Shown: one piece after another, positions 16,581 to 24,431 of the stretch
How positions within the stretch are numbered: position 1 is the stretch's first letter
How the letters are laid out: each line of letters starts with the position of its first letter
NCBI GenBank assembly: GCA_002426755.1
Contig: DINI01000028.1
Location: forward strand, 128,043-192,042
DNA length: 64,000 nt
DNA from: Flavobacteriaceae bacterium UBA5544
GTDB lineage: Bacteria > Bacteroidota > Bacteroidia > Flavobacteriales > Flavobacteriaceae
Reading direction: 5' to 3'
Made by a program: the position numbers and the translations under genes
Notes under the pieces: generated by a model
The model's database searches: none
What the model was told of the DNA's origin: nothing
Seen by the model: the letters and a program-made list of their open reading frames with translations, nothing else

Positions 16581-16640
16581 GCTTTACAACATCGTACATA
16601 AGCTATGTCTCGGTCAGCTATCAATCCCAGTTTCTTGCTC
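16581..16640 (+). repeat. Truncated attC-like site (left half only)
   Basis: GCTTTACAAC (16581-16590) followed by GTACATAAGCTATG, as in the left arm of C1. Complementarity to the cassette start GTTCTACACC is only 7 of 10. No right half follows, so the array ends here. Confidence 0.5.
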
Positions 16641-16699
16641 TTTCCCTTGGCCAAGCCAAAAAATTTCACGCCCAATCACAAACCAATCAATTTTTTTAA

Positions 16700-16735
16700 T
16701 ACATTTGATTGACCCAAACACCTAACAATCAAATG
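16700..16735 (+). promoter_or_regulatory. -7 box overlapped by a 10-bp inverted repeat
   Basis: TACATTTG (16700-16707) matches TAnnTTTG. It lies in the left arm of a perfect repeat CATTTGATTG (16702-16711) / CAATCAAATG (16726-16735), and the right arm ends with the ATG at 16733. This could be an operator for autoregulation or a hairpin over the start codon. Confidence 0.5.
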
Positions 16736-17527
16736 CCTAAACAAACCGGTATCATCAGACTCAAAGGCACCCTTAATGGCATCTGCTATTACAAGCTCAA
16801 AACTATATACCTTAAACGCCGTGCCAAAGGACCAACCAAAGAAACCATTATCAACGATCCAGCCTTTGCGGCCGTCAAGGCCAATACCCAAGAGTTTGGA
16901 GGCGCATCCACATTTTCAGCGGCCATACGCACAGGCCTTCAAGAGCAGGCAATAACCTTCAAAGACAGTTATATGTCAAGCCGTTTGTCTGGCGCATGCT
17001 GTGCCATAATCAAAAAGGGGAGTGGTAGGCCAGGCGAAAGAGTGGCAAACCTGTTCAATGCACCATCAGAGCTCATCGGCTTCCAACTGCATAAAGCACA
17101 GCCGTTCGGTCAAATATACATTGCAAAGCCAACAATTTCTACAGATAGTACACGCACCAACATACAAATACACATCGCCCATAGCACAGCAAACCATCAC
17201 CAACAACAACCTCAGTCAGCCACACATTTCAGGCTCACTGCGGCAATAAGTATCGTTTCCAACTACCAATGGAGTCAAGAGTCCAACGCCTATGGGCCCG
17301 TAAACCCCAATCACAACGGTTTGGGCGCATCTGTACAATCCATGCCATTGGTCTGTCAAACAGATCATCAAAACATACATTTCAACATCCAAAACCCAAT
17401 CCCCACAGGCCTTCCAAACAATGTAGCCATTACAGTCTGGCTGGGCATTCAATATGGCAACACCAGCGCAGATCAGTTCATGGCCTTCAACACATCAAAA
17501 GCCATGGAGTGCGTTGGGGTTTTATAA
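16733..17527 (+). CDS. Conserved Bacteroidota protein of unknown function
   Basis: 264 residues from ATG 16733. The frame is open from 16709, but the ATG lies in the right arm of the inverted repeat and begins the typical MPKQTGIIRLKGTL N-terminus. The order of features is a basic N-terminus, then AKGPTKETIINDPAFAAVKANTQEFGGAS-like segment (residues 33-62), then a beta-rich C-terminal half. I recall similar ~270-residue hypothetical proteins in flavobacteria, often present in several copies per genome, function unknown. Base composition is clearly more GC-rich than the cassette genes before it. Confidence 0.7.
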   Translation: MPKQTGIIRLKGTLNGICYYKLKTIYLKRRAKGPTKETIINDPAFAAVKANTQEFGGASTFSAAIRTGLQEQAITFKDSYMSSRLSGACCAIIKKGSGRPGERVANLFNAPSELIGFQLHKAQPFGQIYIAKPTISTDSTRTNIQIHIAHSTANHHQQQPQSATHFRLTAAISIVSNYQWSQESNAYGPVNPNHNGLGASVQSMPLVCQTDHQNIHFNIQNPIPTGLPNNVAITVWLGIQYGNTSADQFMAFNTSKAMECVGVL

Positions 17528-17576
17528 GAAACAATCACAGGTCTCAAGGCACTCAAAAGATAGGTTCACCCGTGTT

Positions 17577-17631
17577 TACTTAAGGTCAACCTAAGGTCTA
17601 GTTAAGGTGTACTTAAGGTCAACCTAAAGTC
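17577..17631 (+). repeat. 22-bp direct repeat, two copies
   Basis: TACTTAAGGTCAACCTAA plus RGTC occurs at 17577-17598 and 17610-17631 with one difference, and a related TTAAGGT lies between them at about 17602. It falls in the 287-base gap after the unknown gene. Possibly a binding-site cluster. Confidence 0.6.
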
Positions 17632-17814
17632 GAAGGGGCGTTTGCCAACCGTTACTCACATCGACACAAATATCCATAAAATAGAGTCCTACGGTTAACT
17701 TTCTGATTCGATATCTACCAAAATCGTCTCCTGGTTGGAAGTTTTAGAGGATAAATTAAAACGAAGGCTTATTTATATTTAGTAAATTGCAGGATACACA
17801 ATACCGAAATAATC

Positions 17815-17988
17815 ATGCTATACATACAATCCCTGTTACAATTACCTCTAGGCACACCCAATCCAGACGACAACAGCCCAATCGATGTGTCAAACCCCTT
17901 TGACCTAATTGTGTTTATCATCCTGCCAATACTCGTGATTATCTTTTATATCTGGTGGCGGCGTAGTAAGAAAAAAGAAGGGAATTAG
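17815..17988 (+). CDS. 57-residue single-helix membrane protein
   Basis: A short frame, ATG 17815 to TAG 17988. The sequence has an acidic proline-rich start (PNPDDNSPIDVSNPFD), a single membrane helix (LIVFIILPILVIIFYIWW) and a basic tail (RRSKKKEGN). Similar tiny proteins with the order PxDxxxPFD, helix, WWxRxK are widespread in flavobacteria as far as I recall, sometimes mislabelled as adenylosuccinate synthetase. Function unknown. It lies alone before the promoter of the T9SS cargo gene. Confidence 0.65.
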   Translation: MLYIQSLLQLPLGTPNPDDNSPIDVSNPFDLIVFIILPILVIIFYIWWRRSKKKEGN

Positions 17989-18045
17989 AATGTCCTTCAC
18001 CAGCCATCTAGAACTTAAAGCAAGTAATAGAAGCCACCGAGTGCG

Positions 18046-18073
18046 TTGCAATTGACAAATTATTTTATATTTG
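18046..18073 (+). promoter_or_regulatory. Bacteroidota promoter for the T9SS cargo gene
   Basis: TTG (18046-18048), a 17-base spacer and TATATTTG (18066-18073) fit TTG-N17..23-TAnnTTTG. The start codon is 50 bases downstream. Confidence 0.65.
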
Positions 18074-18123
18074 GTTCAACTAAATCGTGATGATACGATG
18101 AATGATTTGCATAACCTATATTG

Positions 18124-20046
18124 ATGGTATTATATCTTGCATTTATATCTTGCTGTGTATCGTTTGCGCAGATCTTTCCACAACCAAATGTTTGCATTGA
18201 CAACCATTCTATGGATGTTCAATCCATCGATATATATTCGGAATATCAAACTTATTCGCAACAGACCGTATCTTTTAAGGCAGATCAGTCCATCTCAAGA
18301 CGAATACCACCCGATTGTACGAGCTTAACACTACCAATGAATGGTTCTAATGATATTATACCGGGTACCAATATTTCATGGTTGCCAGTATCAGGGGCAA
18401 CAGGGTATCTCATCAGTATTGGCACGAGCCCCGGCGTTTATGATATTGTGGACAATTTAGATGTAGGGAATGTTACTACTTATGACCCTCCTACATATTT
18501 GCCATTAGAAAGTGATGTCTATGTGGTTATTACACCCTATAACGCAACAGAAATGGCGGTGGGTTGTGCTGAAGAAATGTTTACAATCAGAGGCCTACTA
18601 CCAGATTGTACCATTTTAAGCTCGCCGGAAGGGAACTCAACAAATAATCCGGTAGATACCAATATCTCATGGTTTCCTGTAGATGGGGCTATCGGGTATT
18701 TTATAAATATTGGCACCGATTCTGGTGTGTGGGACATTGTCGATACTTTAGATTTAGGCAATGTCACCACTTATGACCCTCCGATGGATTTACCCATTGC
18801 CAATGAAATATTTGTCCTTATTACCCCATATAGAGTAGTGGGTGAAACCCTCGTGAGTTGTGAAGAAGAGGCCTTTAGCACAGTGCCACTCGTACCCAAT
18901 TGTACGACCTTAAGCAGTCCTCAAAATAATTCCCAAAATGTGCCTGTGGATAGCAACATCTCATGGAATGGAGTAGTGGGAGCCACTGGGTATATTGTGA
19001 CCATTGGCACAACCGCTGGAGCCAACGATATTCTGAACAGTGTTGATGTAGGCAATGTCACAACCTACAATTTAGTGTCAGATTTACCCGAATCAACAGA
19101 AATATTTGTCAGAATCATTCCATACAACAGCGCAGGAAACGCAACAGGCTGTACAGAAGAAAGCTTCACTACAGAGACATCGGCAACCATTCCTGCATGT
19201 ACGTCCTTGGTATCTCCATTAAACGGCAGTGTAAATGTACCAACATCCACAGATTTGAGTTGGAATGCCATCCCAGATGCAGACGGCTATCTATTGACGA
19301 TTATTTCAAGCACTGAAGGGATTCTTCTAGATAGTTTTGATGTGGGCAATGTCACAACCTATAGTCCAACCTTCGAATTTCCACAAGGCTCAACCATTCA
19401 TGTGTTGATTGTCCCTTATAATGAAGTTGGTAATGCCTTGGGCTGTTCAGAAGAAGGTTTTACACTTTTAGCCAATCCACCACAATGTGCATATATGACG
19501 TTTCCTGCCCCTGGAGCCATAGATGTCCCCGTGAATATTCCTGTAATAATTTGGAATCCGCCTGGACATAATACCTATTCAGTTGCTGGATACTACGTTA
19601 CTGTTGGCACAAGCCCCAATGGAGGTGAAATTTTAAACAATGTGGACGTCGGAAATGGAACAGGCTACTATTTATTGGAGGATTTACCAGAAAATCAGCT
19701 CATTTATGTTACCGTGGTGCCTTACAATTATGTAGGAATCGCAATAGGTTGCCAGGCGTCCACCTTTAAAACGGAAATGAAAAGCGCAAGCCTTGAGATT
19801 CCTAAATTCTTTACACCCAACGGTGATAATACCAATGATGTGTGGCAAGTAAAAGACCAAGACCATACAGTTAAAGATATCTACATTTTTAACAGATATG
19901 GAAAATTGCTGCATACAATGAACACCTTTACCAGAGGATGGAATGGAATCTATAACAACCAATTATTACCATCAGATGATTATTGGTACCAAATCACATT
20001 AATAGATGGTAGAAAAATTTCTGGACACTTTACACTCAAACGTTAA
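18124..20046 (+). CDS. Secreted multi-repeat protein with T9SS type B sorting domain
   Basis: 640 residues from ATG 18124. A TTG three bases earlier is possible. Signal peptide at 1-16 (FISCCVSFAQ). Five repeats of roughly 95-100 residues follow, each starting with a cysteine (CTxLxxPxxGS), then NISW or similar, GATGYxxxIGT, DVGNVTTYDP and VxITPYN...GC, so each repeat probably folds as a fibronectin type III-like domain with one disulfide. The last ~80 residues (PKFFTPNGDNTNDVW, FNRYGKLL, GWNG, LPSDDYWYQI, GHFTLKR) are the gliding-motility-associated type B C-terminal domain (CHU_C, TIGR04131) that directs T9SS export. Predicted to be on or outside the cell surface. Binding partner unknown. 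Confidence 0.9.
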   Translation: MVLYLAFISCCVSFAQIFPQPNVCIDNHSMDVQSIDIYSEYQTYSQQTVSFKADQSISRRIPPDCTSLTLPMNGSNDIIPGTNISWLPVSGATGYLISIGTSPGVYDIVDNLDVGNVTTYDPPTYLPLESDVYVVITPYNATEMAVGCAEEMFTIRGLLPDCTILSSPEGNSTNNPVDTNISWFPVDGAIGYFINIGTDSGVWDIVDTLDLGNVTTYDPPMDLPIANEIFVLITPYRVVGETLVSCEEEAFSTVPLVPNCTTLSSPQNNSQNVPVDSNISWNGVVGATGYIVTIGTTAGANDILNSVDVGNVTTYNLVSDLPESTEIFVRIIPYNSAGNATGCTEESFTTETSATIPACTSLVSPLNGSVNVPTSTDLSWNAIPDADGYLLTIISSTEGILLDSFDVGNVTTYSPTFEFPQGSTIHVLIVPYNEVGNALGCSEEGFTLLANPPQCAYMTFPAPGAIDVPVNIPVIIWNPPGHNTYSVAGYYVTVGTSPNGGEILNNVDVGNGTGYYLLEDLPENQLIYVTVVPYNYVGIAIGCQASTFKTEMKSASLEIPKFFTPNGDNTNDVWQVKDQDHTVKDIYIFNRYGKLLHTMNTFTRGWNGIYNNQLLPSDDYWYQITLIDGRKISGHFTLKR

Positions 20047-20226
20047 ATACGAGTATGTTAGAGTTCTGATACGAGGTATATATTAAAATACCACATGAAT
20101 TGGTTAAGATTGATGTTTTATGATTCAATGGATCTAATTAAATTTAAACATCTTAAAATTGAATGAAACATAAAGTAATTGGTTTGATGAATCATTAAAA
20201 AGAAACATTCAATAGGTACTGATATT

Positions 20227-20257
20227 TTAAAAGCTCCGATTCTTCGCGAGCTTTTAA
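20227..20257. terminator. Bidirectional terminator
   Basis: Perfect 10-bp stem TTAAAAGCTC / GAGCTTTTAA (20227-20236, 20248-20257) lies between two convergent genes, with short T runs on both sides. The rest of the 20047-20364 gap shows no gene. Confidence 0.65.
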
Positions 20258-20364
20258 TATATTAACGAATCCCAGTTACAGCCTTAAATACGTCCATAAT
20301 CTGATGTATCAGTATTGTCCTATAATTTATATTATGTAAAATAGGTTATTTCAAATATATGAAT

Positions 20365-20943
20365 TCATTGTGGCTTTACATCTTCCATGGCTATTGGTTG
20401 TAAGGTTCCAGTAAACTCTATCGGTGTACGATTGGTAGAATTGATTTGGATGGTGCTCCTATTGTTCGGAAACAATGTGATGAAGACCGTATAATGTTCA
20501 TTGTTTCTAAATTCATCATTAATTTTAAACCGAATCTGTACAGAATGCTTGGCATCATTGTCAGTCACAGTATAATCCTCCGGAATATCATTGAATTCGA
20601 TACCTTGATGATTGCTTCCTGGATAGCCTCCACCAAATTGTTGTTCCCCAAAAAACGGAAAAAATCCACTGACACTGTCTCCCTGAATCTTTAATTCATT
20701 CGAGTTGCTTGTGATATCAATGTTGGAAGCCGTATTGCCGACTCCCAATACTCCCGAATTAGCCACTTGTGTAAATGCACTGGTAGCCATGGGCCGCGCA
20801 AAGTTGGAATGGATTTCGAGTTTTTTGGACTGTACGAGCTCCTTTAGACGTTCATATGCCTGTGTTTCCTGCTCTGTATAGGTTTTGCTACCACCACAAC
20901 TTACAAGACAAACTAACACTATTATGTAAAATACCTGTTTCAT
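20365..20943 (-). CDS. DUF4251 family lipoprotein
   Basis: 192 residues from the ATG at 20943 (the frame is open 8 codons further, but MKQVFYIIVLVCLVSCGG is a clean lipoprotein signal with Cys16). Family features of DUF4251 are a helical YERLKELVQSKKLEI segment, then NSNELKIQGDSVSGFFPFFGE, a glycine-rich loop, GIEFNDIPEDYTV and VQIRFKINDE, ending IQINSTNRTPIEFTGTL. Function unknown. Predicted envelope-anchored. It is a single-gene unit convergent with the T9SS cargo gene. Confidence 0.85.
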   Translation of the reverse strand: MKQVFYIIVLVCLVSCGGSKTYTEQETQAYERLKELVQSKKLEIHSNFARPMATSAFTQVANSGVLGVGNTASNIDITSNSNELKIQGDSVSGFFPFFGEQQFGGGYPGSNHQGIEFNDIPEDYTVTDNDAKHSVQIRFKINDEFRNNEHYTVFITLFPNNRSTIQINSTNRTPIEFTGTLQPIAMEDVKPQ

Positions 20944-21102
20944 TGCCATCAATTTACAACATAACAAGCAAATACTATACCTAAAAAACGCTAAACTATT
21001 CTTAAAATAAATAGTAATCTCTAAAGGTTAGAAATTATGAATGAGCTGATACACAGATGCTGTATCCAATCATTTAACTCTAATATTTATATAACTCAAT
21101 TC

Positions 21103-24100
21103 TCATTCTCTCAATCCACGTCCTGGTGTATATGGTGCGCCAGCCTTGATGAGTTGCTCTTCCAACTGTTTCATATCCACTTTAGATAACTGCTCCACTT
21201 CTTGTCGAATGGCTTGTATTTGTCCTTTGGCAATGGCATAACTATCGCGGTGTGTCTGTGTGGGTTGCGAGGTGGAATATTTCTGTTCATAACCGATGGT
21301 TCCCAATCTGTTTGCAGGGCTTTGTGGTTGGTCGATGTCCAATTGAGCTTTAATTGGATCACCGTACAGTTGTATATTAATATCTTTTATTTTGTTCTCT
21401 ATTGCCAAAGTTTTGGTATAAAAATTATCCATAGGATGGTCCGATAATTTGATGGCCTCTTTAATATATTTAATTTTGTTGTTCATCTCTCCAATCAAAT
21501 ATTGGCAGACTTCCATATCAGCTTCCAACGCAGCGACTTGCTTTTGAAAAGCCACTTTGTCCGTCCTGTTGTCCGCTGGCATGATGGTATTGTCCAAAGC
21601 TTTTACCTCAAAGGATGTAGCAGGAACCAACATAGTTGATGCACCATTTTTAAACAGATGCATTTCTACGGTGTAACTTCCCGGGGCGACCAATGTCCCT
21701 TCTTTCCTCCCATTAAATGGATTATAATAGGCTGGTGAACTAAAATCGACGGGATTTTGAGGGGTATATCTTAAATTCCAATTAAAACGCTGTAAACCTT
21801 TGGTGACCGATTTGGTTTCCTTTTTGACGATGACACCGTTGGCATCTTTAAAAACAAACAGCAATTGTGGTTCTTTCTCTTCGCTTTCAGCTTTAAGCGC
21901 TTCATAGCTTGGGTACGGTGTATCCTTCTTGTTCTTAATGAGTTCCTTTTCACGCTTTTGTCGTTTTGCTTCCAAGGATTCGTAGGTATCATCATAATAA
22001 TACGTTATCATAACTTCAGGACCAAGATTTGGTGCAGTATAGAAATTATCGCCTTGAAATGCTTTGCCTGGTAAACCAAGTGGGGTACTTTTTTCCCAAA
22101 TCAAAGCGGGTCGAATTGGGTAGATGACTGCTGTTTCGGTAGGTTTGGCGTTTTCAATGGCTCTTAAGGACGAATAATCATCCAAGACATAAAAACCACG
22201 ACCGAACGTTCCCAAAACCAAATCGTTTTCACGTTCCTGAATGGCAATATCCCTCACTAAAATGGTCGGAAGTCCAGAACCCAGTGCTTTCCATCTGCCA
22301 CCTGCATTTGGCGAGAAATACACTCCGAATTCCGTGCCACAAAACAATAAGTTGGCGTCTTTAGGATCTTCTTCAAACGCATAAACAGACCCTCGTTCTG
22401 GAAGGTTACCACTGATATTGGACCATGTGCGGCCTTTGTCCGAAGATTTGAACAAGTACGGTTTGAAATCACCATATTTATGATGGTTGAATGCTGCATA
22501 CATAACATTAACATTATGCCTAGACGTATAAACATTATTGACATAGGATTGCGTTGGCGCACCAGCAATACCATAAATTTTACGCCAAGTAGCACCACCA
22601 TCTTCAGTGATTTGTATCAGACCATCATCCGTACCAACTACGATTAGATTTTCATCCAATGGTGACTCCGATAAAGCGACGACTGCTCCATAGGGAGATG
22701 TGGAGCCGTTTTTTGCCACGGCATCGATGCTGACGATACGGTCATAGACCATTAATTTGTTTCGGTCAATCTGTTGGGATAAATCATCACTAATCACTGT
22801 CCAACTATTTCCATAATCATCTGATCTAAATACCTTATTTGCAGCAAAATAAATCCTTCCACTTTTATGTTTACTTACAGCCAATGGTGCGTCCCAATTC
22901 CAGCGATATGCATTTTCTCCTGCACGTTCCTTAGGTTGAATACCTACAGCTTCCCCACTCTTTTTATCATAGCGCACCAAATAACCATATTGCGATTGCG
23001 CATAGACGATATCAGGGTTTTCAGGATCTACTTGCGATTCGAATCCATCACCTCCATTAGTAATGAACCAATCAAAATTAGTGATTCCATGATCTGTAAT
23101 TACTCTTGAAGGGCCACCAATACTAAAATTGTCCTGTGTCCCACCATAAACGTTGTAAAATGGCAAGGCATTGTCCAGAGCTACTTTGTAGAATTGCGTC
23201 ACAGGAATATTTTCTTTAAAATCCCAATGTTTGCCGGCATCAAAGGTTTCGTAAACACCTCCATCGTCGCCAACCAGCCAATGTTTGTTATTGTTTGGGT
23301 CGATCCACATACAGTGGTTGTCAATATGCTTAAAGTCCTCTCCCACAATGTCAAAGGTTTTCCCTCCATCTTTAGAGACGCTCATCCATGTATCCATTGA
23401 ATAGATGGTATTTTCATCCACAGGGTCCGCAATGATCTCTTGATAGTAATTTCCGCTTGTGACATGGTCACTCATTTTTTCCCAATTTGCTCCCCTATTG
23501 GTGGATCTAAAAAAGCCACCTTTTTTATCCGCAGCCTCTACAATTGCATAGATGATTTCTGGATTTGCAGGTGAAATGTCCAGACCGATACGACCGATTT
23601 CTGTTGTTGGTAAGCCTTTTTCCAATTTGGTCCATGTTTCTCCACCATCTGTACTTTTATGTAAACCAGAACCAGGACCGCCTCCTACATAAGTATATAC
23701 ATGACGACGACGTTGAAAGGTTGATGCATATAGCACTTCAGGATTTTTAGGATCCATCACCACATCGTTGACACCCGTATGTTCATCAACCGTCAGTATA
23801 GCCTTCCAAGTTTTTCCACCATCGGTTGTTTTATAGAGACCACGCTCCCCTCCTTTGCTCCATAATGGGCCAATGGCTGCCACATATACTACATCGGAAT
23901 CATCAGGGTTTACGACAATTCTTCCGATATGTTCAGACGTTTTTAAACCCATGTTCGTCCAAGTTGCACCGGCATCCGTTGATTTATAAACCCCATCACC
24001 ATAATTGACCGAACGTTGGTTATTATTTTCGCCAGTCCCAACCCAAACGACATTCGAATTGTTTGGGTCTATGGTGACACAGCCAATCGAATAGGAACCT

Positions 24101-24387
24101 TCGCCGTCAAAAATGGGTGTATACTCATTCCCTGCATTGATCGTTTTCCAAACACCCCCAGCGGCGCTTGCCACATAATATTCGTATGGGTTCTTCGGAT
24201 TGACTGCAATGTCCGAAATACGCCCAGAAGTCAATGCAGGTCCAATGCTACGCCATTTTAAACCGTCTATTTTGATAGTGTCCAATGCCTGTTTCTCTTC
24301 CTTTTTATCTTTTTTTGATTTTTGGGAATGGGCTATAGAAACACTTAATAAAAATGCTAATCCCAGAAGAATGGTTGATTTTTTCAT
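21103..24387 (-). CDS. BNR/VPS10 (sortilin-like) repeat glycosyl hydrolase-type protein
   Basis: 1094 residues with a signal peptide at 1-21 (SIAHSQ). About ten BNR/Asp-box motifs (SxDxGxTW such as KSTDAGATWTN, KTTDGGKTW, KSTDGGETWTK, RSDDYGNSW, TEDGGATWRK, KSSDKGRTWSN) form one or two beta-propellers up to about residue 700. A C-terminal beta and helical part follows. Annotation as glycosyl hydrolase is customary for this family, but no catalytic residues can be assigned, so the role is unknown. No T9SS C-terminal domain is visible at the end (YTPGRGLRE). It is the second gene of an operon, 44 bases after the metalloprotease. Confidence 0.85.
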   Translation of the reverse strand: MKKSTILLGLAFLLSVSIAHSQKSKKDKKEEKQALDTIKIDGLKWRSIGPALTSGRISDIAVNPKNPYEYYVASAAGGVWKTINAGNEYTPIFDGEGSYSIGCVTIDPNNSNVVWVGTGENNNQRSVNYGDGVYKSTDAGATWTNMGLKTSEHIGRIVVNPDDSDVVYVAAIGPLWSKGGERGLYKTTDGGKTWKAILTVDEHTGVNDVVMDPKNPEVLYASTFQRRRHVYTYVGGGPGSGLHKSTDGGETWTKLEKGLPTTEIGRIGLDISPANPEIIYAIVEAADKKGGFFRSTNRGANWEKMSDHVTSGNYYQEIIADPVDENTIYSMDTWMSVSKDGGKTFDIVGEDFKHIDNHCMWIDPNNNKHWLVGDDGGVYETFDAGKHWDFKENIPVTQFYKVALDNALPFYNVYGGTQDNFSIGGPSRVITDHGITNFDWFITNGGDGFESQVDPENPDIVYAQSQYGYLVRYDKKSGEAVGIQPKERAGENAYRWNWDAPLAVSKHKSGRIYFAANKVFRSDDYGNSWTVISDDLSQQIDRNKLMVYDRIVSIDAVAKNGSTSPYGAVVALSESPLDENLIVVGTDDGLIQITEDGGATWRKIYGIAGAPTQSYVNNVYTSRHNVNVMYAAFNHHKYGDFKPYLFKSSDKGRTWSNISGNLPERGSVYAFEEDPKDANLLFCGTEFGVYFSPNAGGRWKALGSGLPTILVRDIAIQERENDLVLGTFGRGFYVLDDYSSLRAIENAKPTETAVIYPIRPALIWEKSTPLGLPGKAFQGDNFYTAPNLGPEVMITYYYDDTYESLEAKRQKREKELIKNKKDTPYPSYEALKAESEEKEPQLLFVFKDANGVIVKKETKSVTKGLQRFNWNLRYTPQNPVDFSSPAYYNPFNGRKEGTLVAPGSYTVEMHLFKNGASTMLVPATSFEVKALDNTIMPADNRTDKVAFQKQVAALEADMEVCQYLIGEMNNKIKYIKEAIKLSDHPMDNFYTKTLAIENKIKDINIQLYGDPIKAQLDIDQPQSPANRLGTIGYEQKYSTSQPTQTHRDSYAIAKGQIQAIRQEVEQLSKVDMKQLEEQLIKAGAPYTPGRGLRE

Positions 24388-24431
24388 GATATTGATTTAA
24401 TATGTGGTTGGTTTTTTATTTTGTCAGTTCT

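Larger units (their letters stand above)
9433..16640 (+). mobile_element. Integron-like gene cassette array (no integrase in window)
   Basis: Nine mostly unrecognised + strand genes are separated by palindromic sites of 60-220 bp. In six cassettes the GTT plus 6-7 variable bases at the cassette start is the reverse complement of the bases that open the palindrome at the cassette end: 9588/10276, 11879/12299, 12427/13379, 13537/14120, 14330/14810, 14938/15845. This is how R' and R'' of one integron cassette are related. Genes start 2-46 bases after the site, all in one direction, and some overlap the next site. No tyrosine recombinase, transposase or attI was found. Resemblance to a CALIN or the distal part of a chromosomal integron is inference. 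Confidence 0.7.

Noticed and set aside
9433..16640. Rho-independent terminators between cassette genes
   Set aside because: The palindromes are too long and complex and lack consistent T runs after the stems. The cross-complementarity between cassette ends is not explained by termination.
17269..17583. A 104-codon frame overlapping the end of the unknown gene at 16733
   Set aside because: It is an alternative frame of the larger conserved gene, with no start context or conserved motif.
20047..20364. An RNA gene in the gap after the T9SS cargo gene
   Set aside because: Only a bidirectional terminator-type hairpin (20227-20257) is convincing. The rest has no structure I could support.
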